NCBI RefSeq assembly: GCF_000429965.1
Contig: NZ_AUCW01000004.1
Location: 291,484 to 355,483 of the forward strand
DNA length: 64,000 bases
Source: Desulfogranum mediterraneum DSM 13871
GTDB taxonomy: Bacteria > Desulfobacterota > Desulfobulbia > Desulfobulbales > Desulfobulbaceae
Direction: 5' to 3'
Shown: piece by piece, positions 1-8,599 of the stretch
How the letters are laid out: each line of letters starts with the position of its first letter
Numbering within the stretch: position 1 is the stretch's first letter
Notes under the pieces: model-generated
Database searches by the model: none
Told to the model about the DNA's origin: nothing
Seen by the model: the letters and a program-made list of their open reading frames with translations, nothing else
Made by a program: the position numbers and the translations under genes

Positions 1-232
1 GGGAGTCGCTGTCCGTCCCCTGCTCCTTCCGGCTGGGCACCATGGCGAACATCCGATCACCCAGGAGAACATCGTCGATCAGCTGTTTAGACGAGGCACT
101 GCCAATCTGCAAGGGAAAGCCCATCCCGGGATAGAAGACAAAACCCTGAAGCGGGAGAATGGGCAGAGAGTCCGGAACCTCGAGTTGACTGGGATCAACC
201 TTTTTCTTTTGGATGCTTTGCTCGTTTTCCAT
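1..232 (-). CDS. lon: Lon protease, N-terminal part (runs off window)
   Basis: Translating the minus strand from the ATG at 232 gives MENEQSIQKKKVDPSQLEV and then a segment around LPILPLQGFVFYPGMGFPL. This is the start of the LON substrate-binding domain, with its LPxLPLxG..xxPGM signature. Only about 77 residues are inside the window; the AAA+ and Ser-Lys protease domains lie beyond the left edge. The start is two bases after the hsp20 stop, with GGAG seven bases upstream inside the hsp20 end, so the two genes are surely cotranscribed. Lon degrades misfolded and regulatory proteins in the cytoplasm, which fits pairing with a small heat-shock chaperone. A LonB-like variant cannot be excluded from this fragment. 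Confidence 0.85.
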   Translation of the reverse strand, partial: MENEQSIQKKKVDPSQLEVPDSLPILPLQGFVFYPGMGFPLQIGSASSKQLIDDVLLGDRMFAMVPSRKEQGTDSDS

Positions 233-234
233 AT

Positions 235-678
235 CTATTCTCCAGGAGTTATCCGTATATTGACTTTACCCTTTTTTACCCGCTTGGGCAGGGTAACCAC
301 CAGGATACCGTTGGTATAGGTTGAGTCAACCGCCTCAACATTCACCATGGAGGGCAGCACCACCACCCGTTGAAACTCGCCCAGCTCGATCTCCAGCTGA
401 TGGATACAGGCGATGGATTGCTGGGCCGGCAACTGGCGTTTACCGCTTATCTGGAGGTGCTGCTCATCAACGGTGACCTGGAGCTGGCTGGGATCGACAC
501 CGGCAAGATCCACATAGACATACAGCTCGTTTTCCGCCTCATAGATATCCACCGGAGGCTGCCAGCAGCCGCTCTCCATGGGCATCATCCGTGAGATCGA
601 CATACTGCGCAGCATTCGACCGGTCTGCTGTTGCATCTGTTCCAGTTCCTGAAAGAGCTTCTTACTGAACGGATCCAT
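235..678 (-). CDS. Hsp20/alpha-crystallin small heat-shock protein
   Basis: 147 residues. The alpha-crystallin domain covers about residues 38-140: PPVDIYEAENELYVYVDLAGV opens the domain, an ISGKR strand follows, and the typical small-Hsp ending TYTNGILVVTLPK is present. It holds unfolding proteins in an ATP-independent way. An open frame extends upstream to 849, but GGAGGG five bases before the ATG at 678 and the family length support the shorter start; the upstream residues do not resemble an Hsp20 N-terminus. It precedes lon directly, forming a chaperone-protease operon. No CIRCE element or clear sigma-32 promoter was recognised upstream. Confidence 0.9.
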   Translation of the reverse strand: MDPFSKKLFQELEQMQQQTGRMLRSMSISRMMPMESGCWQPPVDIYEAENELYVYVDLAGVDPSQLQVTVDEQHLQISGKRQLPAQQSIACIHQLEIELGEFQRVVVLPSMVNVEAVDSTYTNGILVVTLPKRVKKGKVNIRITPGE

Positions 679-1558
679 GTATCCCTCCACACATGCCTGG
701 AACGGTTCCCGGAGCAGACAGCCGCAAGGCTGCGCTGTCAAACCCGACGATATCCGGCATGCTTGCACGATTGAACTCGAAAAAATATCCCCCCTCTCTT
801 CCAGCCAGTGGCGACAGTCGCTGTCTGCAGCTGACAGCAGCCATGCCACCCCAGCGAGGGCATGGCCGAGCCGATGGCTGGAAATTGATTAACTACAATT
901 AAGCACTATAACTATTCTGACAATTATAAATCAAGGAAAAGGCTGAAGCTCCAGTGGCGAGGCTCCGGGAAAACCACCTGTTGGGGTGCCTTTAGCAGCC
1001 GCTCGCCCCAAAACTCTGCCCCGGGAGAGAGGAGTTGTTTTTTTCATTGCTTTTCAATGGACCGGAATTAAAGTATACCCCCGATTGGTTACTGGTGATC
1101 GTTAAGGGATCATTAAGGATCGTTAAGGCACCGGCAGGCCGGTGGATTCCGACTCTTGTCGGCGCCTCTCTTGCCAGCTGTGGCAATGCCTCCTGGTTCA
1201 ACCGGGACTCTGTATGGGCACCTCGAAGCGGTGCCTCTTCGCCCTCTCAGCGCCTGATTGAGCGAAGACGATGCTCGAAGATGGGGCCCGCCTCATCTGT
1301 GGCGTCCATCTTCGCAGTTGCCTTTGACACCTGGGCATGGAGCAGAGCGTGTACCAGCAAGAACCCCTTAAGCCTACCGGCTCCGGTGACCTAGGCCATG
1401 ATCCCGTTTAAGGCGTTGCCCTGTAAGAGGCTGGCGTAGCGTACCTATTCAGCAGGCATTTCCCAGGCAGATTCAAGCACAGAGCTTGCCGGGATGAGTA
1501 TAGACCTTATTGCGGCCTCATAGATTACATCTTTCTTTTTATTTTAGCGGAGGCGAAC
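679..1558. other. Long intergenic stretch with inverted repeats, no convincing gene
   Basis: About 880 bases lie between the divergent hsp20 and mrp genes. Open frames here, including one of 119 codons at 1035-1394, have no recognisable protein character. Near 1276-1314 there is a perfect 9-bp inverted repeat (CGAAGATGG and CCATCTTCG) around a 21-base loop. Just before it, GGCACC and GGTGCC form a second hairpin near 1217-1235. A structured RNA is possible, but the conserved cores of RNase P RNA, tmRNA and SRP RNA were not found. The AT-rich part at 880-950 probably holds the hsp20 promoter. Confidence 0.4.
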
Positions 1559-2494
1559 ATGAGCAGTTCATGCGGCGGATCCTGTAGTTCCGACCAAAAC
1601 AGCAGTTGCAATTCAGCAGATGCACACCTGGCACAACAGGATATCGCCATCAACAAATCTCTGGGAAAAATCAAAAATAAAATCCTGGTAATGAGCGGCA
1701 AGGGCGGTGTCGGCAAATCAACGGTAGCCGTCAACCTGGCCCTGAGCCTGGCCAAGAAGGGCCATTCCGTCGGCCTGATGGATGTGGACCTGCACGGCCC
1801 TGATATCTGTCGGATGCTGAACCTCACCGGCTCCCTGGAGGCACCCAGCAACCCCGATGCCCTGATTCCACCCCTGACCTACAACGAGAATCTCAAGGTG
1901 GTCTCTCTGGAATACATGATGAAGGACCGGGACGATGCCATCATCTGGCGCGGCCCTCTGAAGATCCAGGCCATCCGTCAGTTCGTGGCTGATATGGACT
2001 GGGGTGAGTTGGACTACCTGGTGGTGGACGCCCCTCCGGGTACCGGTGACGAGCCCCTCTCCGTGGCCCAGACCATGCCCGGTGTCCATGCCGTGGTGGT
2101 TACCACCCCCCAGGCCGTGGCCCTGGCCGATGTCCGGAAATCCATCAACTTCTGCAAGACCGTCGAGATGCCCATCGTGGGTGTGGTCGAGAACATGTCC
2201 GGCTTCATCTGCCCCCACTGTGAGGAGACCGTGGATATCTTCAGCAGCGGCGGCGGTGAGCAGACGGCCCGTGACTATGAGCTGGCCTTCCTGGGCCGGG
2301 TGCCCATGGATCCCAGAGTCGTAGTGGCCGGCGACAGCGGCACCCCCTATCTCTCTTCCGAGGAAGAGACCCCGGCGACCAAGGCCTTTGACCAGGTGGT
2401 CACGGCCGTGGAAACCCGGCTGCCCCCTACCCCAACGGCCTCTCTTGACACCGTCAACAGCGGTTGCGCCTGCGGCGGCGGTGGCTGTAGTTAA
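1559..2494 (+). CDS. mrp: Mrp/NBP35-family iron-sulfur carrier P-loop ATPase
   Basis: 311 residues. The deviant Walker A GKGGVGKST lies at residues 47-55 and is followed by DVDLHGPD and the DAPPGTGDE motif of the family. A CPHC pair near residue 220 matches the conserved CxxC that binds a bridging [4Fe-4S] cluster in Mrp/ApbC proteins. Extra cysteines occur at the N-terminus (C5, C9, C17) and in a Gly-rich CACGGGGC tail, features common in anaerobes' NBP35-type proteins. It probably stores or delivers Fe-S clusters in the cytoplasm. AGCGGAGG precedes the start. It is followed by a strong hairpin, so it may be monocistronic. Confidence 0.9.
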   Translation: MSSSCGGSCSSDQNSSCNSADAHLAQQDIAINKSLGKIKNKILVMSGKGGVGKSTVAVNLALSLAKKGHSVGLMDVDLHGPDICRMLNLTGSLEAPSNPDALIPPLTYNENLKVVSLEYMMKDRDDAIIWRGPLKIQAIRQFVADMDWGELDYLVVDAPPGTGDEPLSVAQTMPGVHAVVVTTPQAVALADVRKSINFCKTVEMPIVGVVENMSGFICPHCEETVDIFSSGGGEQTARDYELAFLGRVPMDPRVVVAGDSGTPYLSSEEETPATKAFDQVVTAVETRLPPTPTASLDTVNSGCACGGGGCS

Positions 2495-2505
2495 TCCGTA
2501 CCCAA

Positions 2506-2533
2506 CCGCAGCCTGGAACAGACCAGGCTGCGG
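2506..2533 (+). terminator. Stem-loop 3' of mrp
   Basis: Perfect 11-bp inverted repeat CCGCAGCCTGG and CCAGGCTGCGG around a 6-base loop, starting 12 bases after the mrp stop. There is no U-tract directly after it, so it may act as an RNA 3' end or stabiliser rather than a classical intrinsic terminator. Confidence 0.6.
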
Positions 2534-2560
2534 AATACTATCCTGGGTCTGTCCATAAAT

Positions 2561-2664
2561 GAGATATCTTGTTCAATCTCCGGGCTTGTCCACCAAGACA
2601 CCCGCAAGATGGCGTTGACACCGGAGGGTGTTTTTTTTAACCATAACGCCGAGATTGGAGAAGA
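2561..2664 (+). repeat. Dispersed repeat family R, copy 1 (diverged)
   Basis: Aligns without gaps to the copies at 14551 and 38616: GAGAT at 2561 and GATTGG at 2653 are 92 bases apart, exactly as in those copies. The stretch TTTTAACCATAACGCCGAGATTGGAGAAGA resembles the right end of copy 2. It contains a small hairpin ACACC-GGAG-GGTGT followed by eight T, which would work as an intrinsic terminator here. It lies between mrp and the metallo-hydrolase gene. Confidence 0.5.
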
Positions 2665-2714
2665 GAGCTGATAAGGCACAGGCACAGAGGCATTATCTTA
2701 AGGGAGTCTGTTCT

Positions 2715-3341
2715 ATGCTTGTTCACCAACTCACCGTAGGCATGATGGGTGTCTGTGCCTATATTGTTTCCTGCGAAAAAACCAAGACAGCGGCAATCAT
2801 TGACCCGGGCGGCGATGAGAACCGCATCCTTGACTACTGCAAGGAGAATGAACTGCAGGTCAAATATATCCTCAATACCCACGGACACCCTGACCACGTC
2901 TGCGGTAACGGGCCGATCAAGGAAGCCAGCGGAGCACTCATCGTCATGCATCGGGCCGACGTTGAATACTTCAATGATCCCGACCTGAAACGCTACTTCT
3001 CCTCCCTGGGACTCCCCGAGTCACCACCGGTGGATATCCTGATTGAAGACGGCGAGACCATCGTCATTGGCGAAGAGACCCTTGAAGTCATCCATACCCC
3101 GGGCCACTCTCCCGGCGGGGTCTGCTTCTACGCTGCGCCCCATCTCTTCACCGGGGACACCCTCTTTGTCGGCGCCGTCGGCCGCACCGATTTCCCCAGG
3201 TGTTCCATGACCGAACTCAGCGCCTCCATCAAGTCCAGGCTGCTCAAGCTGCCGGCAGAGACCATCGTCTGGCCGGGACATGGCTACGGAGGCTCCCAGT
3301 CCACCATTGGTCAGGAAACCCGTTCCAACCCCTACTTTTAG
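2715..3341 (+). CDS. MBL-fold metallo-hydrolase (glyoxalase II-like)
   Basis: 208 residues. The metal-binding motif THGHPDHVCG (HxHxDH) near residue 56, HTPGHSPGG, FTGDTLF and the terminal WPGHGYG place it in the beta-lactamase-fold hydrolases close to GloB/YcbL. It probably hydrolyses a thioester such as a glutathione-type conjugate, or a related small substrate, in the cytoplasm. The start at 2715 was chosen because the protein then begins MLVHQLTVG, with AAGGGAG upstream; the longer open frame starts inside repeat R. selB follows 127 bases later on the same strand. Confidence 0.85.
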   Translation: MLVHQLTVGMMGVCAYIVSCEKTKTAAIIDPGGDENRILDYCKENELQVKYILNTHGHPDHVCGNGPIKEASGALIVMHRADVEYFNDPDLKRYFSSLGLPESPPVDILIEDGETIVIGEETLEVIHTPGHSPGGVCFYAAPHLFTGDTLFVGAVGRTDFPRCSMTELSASIKSRLLKLPAETIVWPGHGYGGSQSTIGQETRSNPYF

Positions 3342-3468
3342 GCGGTCGCAGGCCGGCTGCTCTGCAGGACGGTCGCAGCCAGCCTTGCTGCATGGCCCAG
3401 GAAGTCGCGCCCCCTTTCGGGCGCGGCTGCCGTGCACAGCACCACCAACCCCATCCCCTTAAAGAGCT

Positions 3469-5394
3469 ATGCGCGAAATCGTACTGGGTACCGCCGGTCA
3501 TGTTGACCATGGAAAGACAAGTTTCATCAAGGCACTCACCGGGACCGACACCGACCGACTCAAGGAAGAAAAACAACGCGGCATCACCATTGAACTCGGT
3601 TTTGCCCACCTGGATCTGCCCTGTGGTCACCGGCTGGGGATTGTGGATGTCCCGGGTCACGAGAAATTTATCCGCAATATGGTGGCCGGAGCCGCAGGCA
3701 TGGACCTGGTGGCCTTTATCATTGCCGCCGACGAGGGCATCATGCCCCAGACCAAGGAGCACTTCGATATCTGCCGCCTGCTGGGGGTCAAGAACGGCCT
3801 GATTATCCTCACCAAGAAGGATATGGTTGAACCCGACTGGCTGGAGATGGTCGAAGAGGAGATCCGCGACTTTTTCCAGGGCAGCTTCCTGGAAGAGGCC
3901 CCGCTGGTGCCGGTCTCCTCGGTTACCGGCGAAGGCCTGGACAGGGTGATCGAGCTCCTGGACCGACAGATCAGGGAGATGGAGTTCAAGGAGGAGTTCG
4001 GCCCCTTTCGAATGGCCGTGGACCGGGTCTTCAGCATGAAGGGCTTTGGCACGGTCATCACCGGCACCTCCCTCTCGGGACGAATCACCAACGGCGAGGA
4101 GCTCAGCTTTTATCCCCAGGGACTCACTGCCCGTATCCGCGGCATCCAGGTCCATGGAAAAGATGTGGAGGTGGTGGAGGCGGGTCACCGCACCGCCATC
4201 AACCTCCAGGGCATTGACAGGGAGGAGATCAATCGCGGCGACATGGCCGCCACCCCGGGAAGCCTCTCCCCCTCCACCCTGCTGGATGCCCACCTCCTCT
4301 ACCTGGATTCTTCAGCAAGGGAGCTGAAGAATCGCGCCCTGGTCCGGGTCCACCTGGGGACCAGGGAGATCATCGGCAAGGTGCTGCTCCTGGAGCAGGA
4401 CCGCCTCCCCCCCGGGGAGAGCGCCAACATCCAGCTGATCCTCCAGGAACCGGTGACGGTCTGGCCCGGTGATCACTATGTCCTGCGCAGCTACTCCCCC
4501 ATCACCACAGTGGGCGGGGGCGTGATCCTCAATCCGGCACCCAGGAAACGAAAGCGCACCCAGGAGAAGGACCGGCTCCGCAACGCCCAGGTCTTTGCCA
4601 CCCTGGAAGACGGCTCAGTGGAAGAAAAGATCCTGCTCTTTTTGGAGGAGAGCGGTCTGGCCGGGATCAGCAGCGAAAAGCTGGCCGCCCAGGTGGGCAT
4701 CTTTGGCAAGAAACTCAAGAAGATGCTCCAGCAACCCATCTCCAGCGGCCAAATCCTGGTCATCGATTCCGAATCCCAGCGACTGATGGCCCAGTCGGTG
4801 TTCAGCGCCCTGGAGGAGAGGGTGATCCGCTTCCTGGACCGGTATCACCAGGACAATCCGCTCAAATCGGGACTGGATAAGGAGGAACTCCGCTCCCAAC
4901 TGCTGCCGCCCGTGGATGCCAGGCTCCTCCAGTACACCCTGGCTGCCCTGACCAGAAAAGAGGAGATCGAGCAGCAGGGTGCTGAGATCAAACGCGCGGG
5001 CTTCACCGTCACCCTGCAGATCGATGAACAGGCCATGCAGGAAGAGATCGGCGCCCTCTACCAAGAGGCGCAGCTGGCGCCGCCCAACCTCAAGGATGTC
5101 CTGGCCCGCTTTGCTCAGTTTCCCGAGCGTCAGATCCTCCAGGTCTTTGACCTGCTCCTGGAGCAGGGGGTGCTGACCAAGATCAACGAGTCCCTGTTCT
5201 TCTCCAGCCAGGCCCTGGATCGACTGGCCGCAGAGTTGGAGAGCTATATCCGCAGGGAGGGTGAGATCGATGCCCCCAGGTTCAAGGAACTCACCGGCCT
5301 GACCAGAAAATTCTCCATCCCCCTGCTGGAGTACTTTGACAAGATCAAGCTGACCATCCGCGTCGGCGACAAGCGGGTCCTGCGGAAATCCTGA
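3469..5394 (+). CDS. selB: Selenocysteine-specific elongation factor SelB
   Basis: 641 residues. The GTPase signatures are [11 protein letters not shown] (7-17), RGIT (37-40), DVPGH (60-64) and TKKD (115-118). EF-Tu-like beta-barrel domains follow, and the last ~270 residues are winged helices that bind the SECIS hairpin. SelB carries Sec-tRNA to in-frame UGA codons, so the organism should make selenoproteins. selA, selD and the tRNA-Sec gene are not in this window. The length matches bacterial SelB. The ribosome site is weak (AAAGAG close to the ATG). The gene ends convergently to the esterase. Confidence 0.95.
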   Translation: MREIVLGTAGHVDHGKTSFIKALTGTDTDRLKEEKQRGITIELGFAHLDLPCGHRLGIVDVPGHEKFIRNMVAGAAGMDLVAFIIAADEGIMPQTKEHFDICRLLGVKNGLIILTKKDMVEPDWLEMVEEEIRDFFQGSFLEEAPLVPVSSVTGEGLDRVIELLDRQIREMEFKEEFGPFRMAVDRVFSMKGFGTVITGTSLSGRITNGEELSFYPQGLTARIRGIQVHGKDVEVVEAGHRTAINLQGIDREEINRGDMAATPGSLSPSTLLDAHLLYLDSSARELKNRALVRVHLGTREIIGKVLLLEQDRLPPGESANIQLILQEPVTVWPGDHYVLRSYSPITTVGGGVILNPAPRKRKRTQEKDRLRNAQVFATLEDGSVEEKILLFLEESGLAGISSEKLAAQVGIFGKKLKKMLQQPISSGQILVIDSESQRLMAQSVFSALEERVIRFLDRYHQDNPLKSGLDKEELRSQLLPPVDARLLQYTLAALTRKEEIEQQGAEIKRAGFTVTLQIDEQAMQEEIGALYQEAQLAPPNLKDVLARFAQFPERQILQVFDLLLEQGVLTKINESLFFSSQALDRLAAELESYIRREGEIDAPRFKELTGLTRKFSIPLLEYFDKIKLTIRVGDKRVLRKS

Positions 5395-5404
5395 AGCTCC
5401 TGCT

Positions 5405-5431
5405 CCCTGCTGCAACCACGGCTCAGCAGGG
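5405..5431. terminator. Stem-loop between convergent selB and esterase genes
   Basis: Perfect 8-bp inverted repeat CCCTGCTG and CAGCAGGG with an 11-base loop, filling the gap between two convergent stops. There is no T-run on either side; a bidirectional 3' end is inferred. Confidence 0.45.
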
Positions 5432-5432
5432 C

Positions 5433-6095
5433 TCAGCTGGGACAAAAACAGCCATGCTCCAGGAAATGGGCGGTCTGGGCCCAGACCGCCCGATGGTTCA
5501 TGATAAAGGGATGGCTGCAGGGCAGGACCAACAGTTCCTTCATCCCCTCCACCCTGGCCCGCGCCACCGAGACCTTGCCGTCATTCTCGCCTGGGATGAG
5601 GTGGCCGAAAAAGGGAATGATCGGCTCGTTGCCGGCAATGATCCCGGTGGAAAAGGGTACCGGTCCCAGGGCGTTGGGCAGACTATCGCTGGCCGTGCCC
5701 AGCTGACAGCCTGCCGGTCCGGCCCAGAGGCGGAACCAGCGATAACGGCTGAAATGGTCCACCAGCTCACAGCCCCGGTTGGGCGGAGCCAGCATCACCG
5801 CATGACCGAAACCGGGAATCTGCCGGTCCTGCCAGTAGCGCCGGAGGAGGATGCCGCCCATGGAATGGGTCACCGCATGGATGGTCTCCACCCCTGCCTG
5901 GCGGAGCTGGGCCAGGCCTTGGGGGATAACCCGGTGGGCCAGGGGAGCGATCTCCTCCTGGCGGGAGGGGTAGCCCGGATTGGCCACCCTATAACCGCGG
6001 GCAAGCAGGTACCGCTCCAGCAGGATCATGGAGTAGCGGCTGCGGGCAAGCCCATGGAGGAGCAGCACCCCCTGGCGGCGTCCATCCCCCTTCAT
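5433..6095 (-). CDS. Alpha/beta-hydrolase, lipase/esterase-like
   Basis: 220 residues. VLLLHGLARSRYSM is the oxyanion-hole HG region near residue 12, and VTHSMGG carries the nucleophile serine (GxSxG type) near residue 97. The C-terminal NDGKVSV and SHPFIMNH supply the likely Asp and His. The best resemblance is to small cytoplasmic triacylglycerol-lipase/PGAP1-like esterases. No signal peptide. It is the last gene of a minus-strand run behind two acyl-CoA synthetases (gap about 50 bases), so it may release an acid that those enzymes activate or recover; that link is inference. Confidence 0.8.
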   Translation of the reverse strand: MKGDGRRQGVLLLHGLARSRYSMILLERYLLARGYRVANPGYPSRQEEIAPLAHRVIPQGLAQLRQAGVETIHAVTHSMGGILLRRYWQDRQIPGFGHAVMLAPPNRGCELVDHFSRYRWFRLWAGPAGCQLGTASDSLPNALGPVPFSTGIIAGNEPIIPFFGHLIPGENDGKVSVARARVEGMKELLVLPCSHPFIMNHRAVWAQTAHFLEHGCFCPS

Positions 6096-6147
6096 CTCCG
6101 CCCTCCCCGGAAGTTCCAGCGGCTGCTGCCGATCAACGCAGACCTCA

Positions 6148-8538
6148 TCAACCCTGGGCCTTCAGCCTGGCCTCCAGGTAGAGGGCCAGGGCCATCACCG
6201 CCCGGTCCATGCTGCGAAACACCGGAAAACCCAGCCCCTCCAGATCATCGACAAAGGGATCAAAGATCCGGCCTCCGTCCACCACCAGGACCAGGGCCTT
6301 TGTGAGCGAGCCCCGCAACTGCTCCATGTGGTGATAGATGCCCCGACGATAGCCTTCGCTGCCATCGGCAAGGGAGTGCATGGCCGGGGTGATGGGAATC
6401 AGGCCGGCCACCAGGCCGTCGATCCGGGGATCCTGGCCCAGCACCCGGATCACCTCGGCAAAGACCCGGTCATCGGCCCCGGGATTGATGTCCAGGGGAT
6501 TGTGGACCGTGACCAACTTATCCAGGCGGTTGGCCTGCATCAGCTCTTCCAGGGTCTGGGTGGTTGCCGCTGAAAACTCGGCCAGCTCCAGGGCATAGTC
6601 ATCGGTGTGGATATAGTCGGCCAGGCCCACGGCCTCAAAACCGGCACTGGAAAAACCGGCGATCCGCTTGCCGCTGATCTCAACCCTGTGGAGCATGGCT
6701 GCCAGCTTCAGGAGATCGGCAAACTGTTCCATGGTCTGGGCAACGATGGCCCCTGCCTGGTGGAGGCAGGCCTCACAGATGGCATAGTCGCCGGCCAGGG
6801 AGGCGGTATGACCGCTGGTGGCCTCCATACCTTCGGGAGTGCGGCCGGCCTTGTAGAAGACCACCTCCTTACCGGCTGCCACGGCCCGGCGCACGGCAGC
6901 GGCAAAGACCGCCCCATCCAGGTCATTGAAGCCCTCGGCATAGATGCCGATCACGTCCACCCTGTCCGCCCTGCTGAAGTAGTCCATGAAGTCTCCCAGG
7001 GTCAGGTCGGTCTGGTTGCCGATAGAGATCAAATACAGGGGATTAAGGTCCGGAAAACGACTCATCCTGGTACCCATGAAGGCACCGCTCTGACTGATAA
7101 AGGCGATCCGTTGCCTGGCCCCCTGGGCCTGCTTGGGCAGCTTATCTTCGGGGAGAAACCAGGTATCATACGACCCGGGGTGGGAGATGACCCCCATGGA
7201 GTTGGCCCCCAGGATGATCGGCCCCTGCCCGGGCAGCTGGCGGGAGTCCTGGATGGCCTGACGCAGTCGGCCGGCCCTGCCACGGCTCTCCTCGGTCTCG
7301 CCGAGGCCGCCTGGAATCAGGAGTACGCCCTGGGCAGCGGCCTGACCGATCACCGTATCGATCAGCGCCGGTACATGCTCCGAGCCCACGGCCACCACCA
7401 GCAGGTCCAGGGGGGCCTCGAGCTCTGTCAGGGCTGCCACACAGCGAACCCCATCGATCTCCAGGGCCTCGGGATGGAGCAGGACCAGCTGGGCAGGATC
7501 AAAACCGGCCTTGAGGATGTTGCTCAGGATCACCCGGCCGAAGTTGACCCGCCTGGGCGAGACCCCGACGATGCCGATGGTGCGGGGATGGAGTAGATTG
7601 TCGATCTTGTCGATGGGACGTCCTGGTGCCGGCTGGGCTGCCGGTGTGAAGTGGAGCAGACCATCCAGGGGGACCATCCGAAAATCGGTAAAGGCAAAGG
7701 GATTGACCTCAAACTCACTGATGTGCAGCAGGGCCTCGGGATTGTTGGCCGAGAAGTGGTTGCCCACCTGGATCAGGGCGGCAAAACATTCCACCAGCTG
7801 TTCATCGGTGACGATCCGTTGCTGACCACGGGTCAGGCCGATCAGTTTCCGGTAGGAGACGGTCTGACGAAAGAGTTCAAAAAAATCCACCCCATTGAGG
7901 CTTGCCGTAGGCGCAGAGACGATGGCCCGATTCTTACGGAAAAACTTGGCATAGAGCTCGGTGTCGGTTCCGCCCAATCCGGCACTGAGGATCATCCCGA
8001 ACTCCCGGGTCTGGCGGAGGCCGACGATCAGCTCGTTGCCAAAGGCCTCTGAATCAGGCGGCATGAACTGGACCAGCAAGACCCCCTGGATGTCGACGGA
8101 GATCGCCTCCAGCAATTCCTCCCCCTGGAGCCCCCGGTAACTCTCCGGCCTGACCACCTGCCTGCTCTCGATCAGACGGCAATACTGCTCCGGAACCTCG
8201 TAGAGCATCCGCCGCCAGGCCGAACGGATGGCATCCGGATTGTTGTCGACAATCCTGACCCCCTTGAGCTCGGTCTTATGGACAATGGTGGGAGAGACGA
8301 TCTTCATCACCACCGATTTCCCGGGAAAGCTGTCCAGATCCAGCCCCTCGATCCGGGCCCCCACCGGCAGGAGCAGGCTGCGCGGGACCGTCTCTGAACC
8401 CAATGCCCGGAGAAAGTCATAGGCCTCATGCTCAAACAGGGAGAAGCGTCCTGCCTCGACAGCAGCACTTAGGATCTGTTCCAGCTGGTCACAATCCACC
8501 TTGGTCTCTATCCGGAGGAGACGCTCACGTAGGTTCAT
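6148..8538 (-). CDS. ADP-forming acyl-CoA synthetase (acetate-CoA ligase family), permuted domain order, copy 1
   Basis: 796 residues. An ATP-grasp domain comes first (about 1-290; VVMKIVSPTIVHKTELKGV is the lysine/nucleotide-binding part). A CoA-binding Rossmann domain follows (about 315-440; HPRTIGIVGVSPRR), then a ligase domain (about 470-620). ISQSGAF and SGHTAS are present; the His near residue 577 is the residue phosphorylated during catalysis in ADP-forming synthetases. Usual fused enzymes place the CoA-binding part first, so this is the beta-alpha order. The expected reaction is acyl-CoA + ADP + Pi to acid + CoA + ATP, giving substrate-level ATP in anaerobes. The substrate cannot be read from sequence. 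The next gene upstream is a close paralogue. Confidence 0.85.
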   Translation of the reverse strand: MNLRERLLRIETKVDCDQLEQILSAAVEAGRFSLFEHEAYDFLRALGSETVPRSLLLPVGARIEGLDLDSFPGKSVVMKIVSPTIVHKTELKGVRIVDNNPDAIRSAWRRMLYEVPEQYCRLIESRQVVRPESYRGLQGEELLEAISVDIQGVLLVQFMPPDSEAFGNELIVGLRQTREFGMILSAGLGGTDTELYAKFFRKNRAIVSAPTASLNGVDFFELFRQTVSYRKLIGLTRGQQRIVTDEQLVECFAALIQVGNHFSANNPEALLHISEFEVNPFAFTDFRMVPLDGLLHFTPAAQPAPGRPIDKIDNLLHPRTIGIVGVSPRRVNFGRVILSNILKAGFDPAQLVLLHPEALEIDGVRCVAALTELEAPLDLLVVAVGSEHVPALIDTVIGQAAAQGVLLIPGGLGETEESRGRAGRLRQAIQDSRQLPGQGPIILGANSMGVISHPGSYDTWFLPEDKLPKQAQGARQRIAFISQSGAFMGTRMSRFPDLNPLYLISIGNQTDLTLGDFMDYFSRADRVDVIGIYAEGFNDLDGAVFAAAVRRAVAAGKEVVFYKAGRTPEGMEATSGHTASLAGDYAICEACLHQAGAIVAQTMEQFADLLKLAAMLHRVEISGKRIAGFSSAGFEAVGLADYIHTDDYALELAEFSAATTQTLEELMQANRLDKLVTVHNPLDINPGADDRVFAEVIRVLGQDPRIDGLVAGLIPITPAMHSLADGSEGYRRGIYHHMEQLRGSLTKALVLVVDGGRIFDPFVDDLEGLGFPVFRSMDRAVMALALYLEARLKAQG

Positions 8539-8599
8539 ATCTCTGCCACCCTTGAGTTAAGACAATCTTTGCAGCCAGGCCTGCGCTCCACCCCGGCCA

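Noticed and set aside
1184..1198. GGTTCAA sequence resembling a tRNA T-arm
   Set aside because: The loop would be too short, and no acceptor, D or anticodon arms fit around it.
1035..1394. 119-codon frame in the hsp20-mrp gap
   Set aside because: Odd composition (Ser, Trp, Arg rich), no ribosome site and no family motif.
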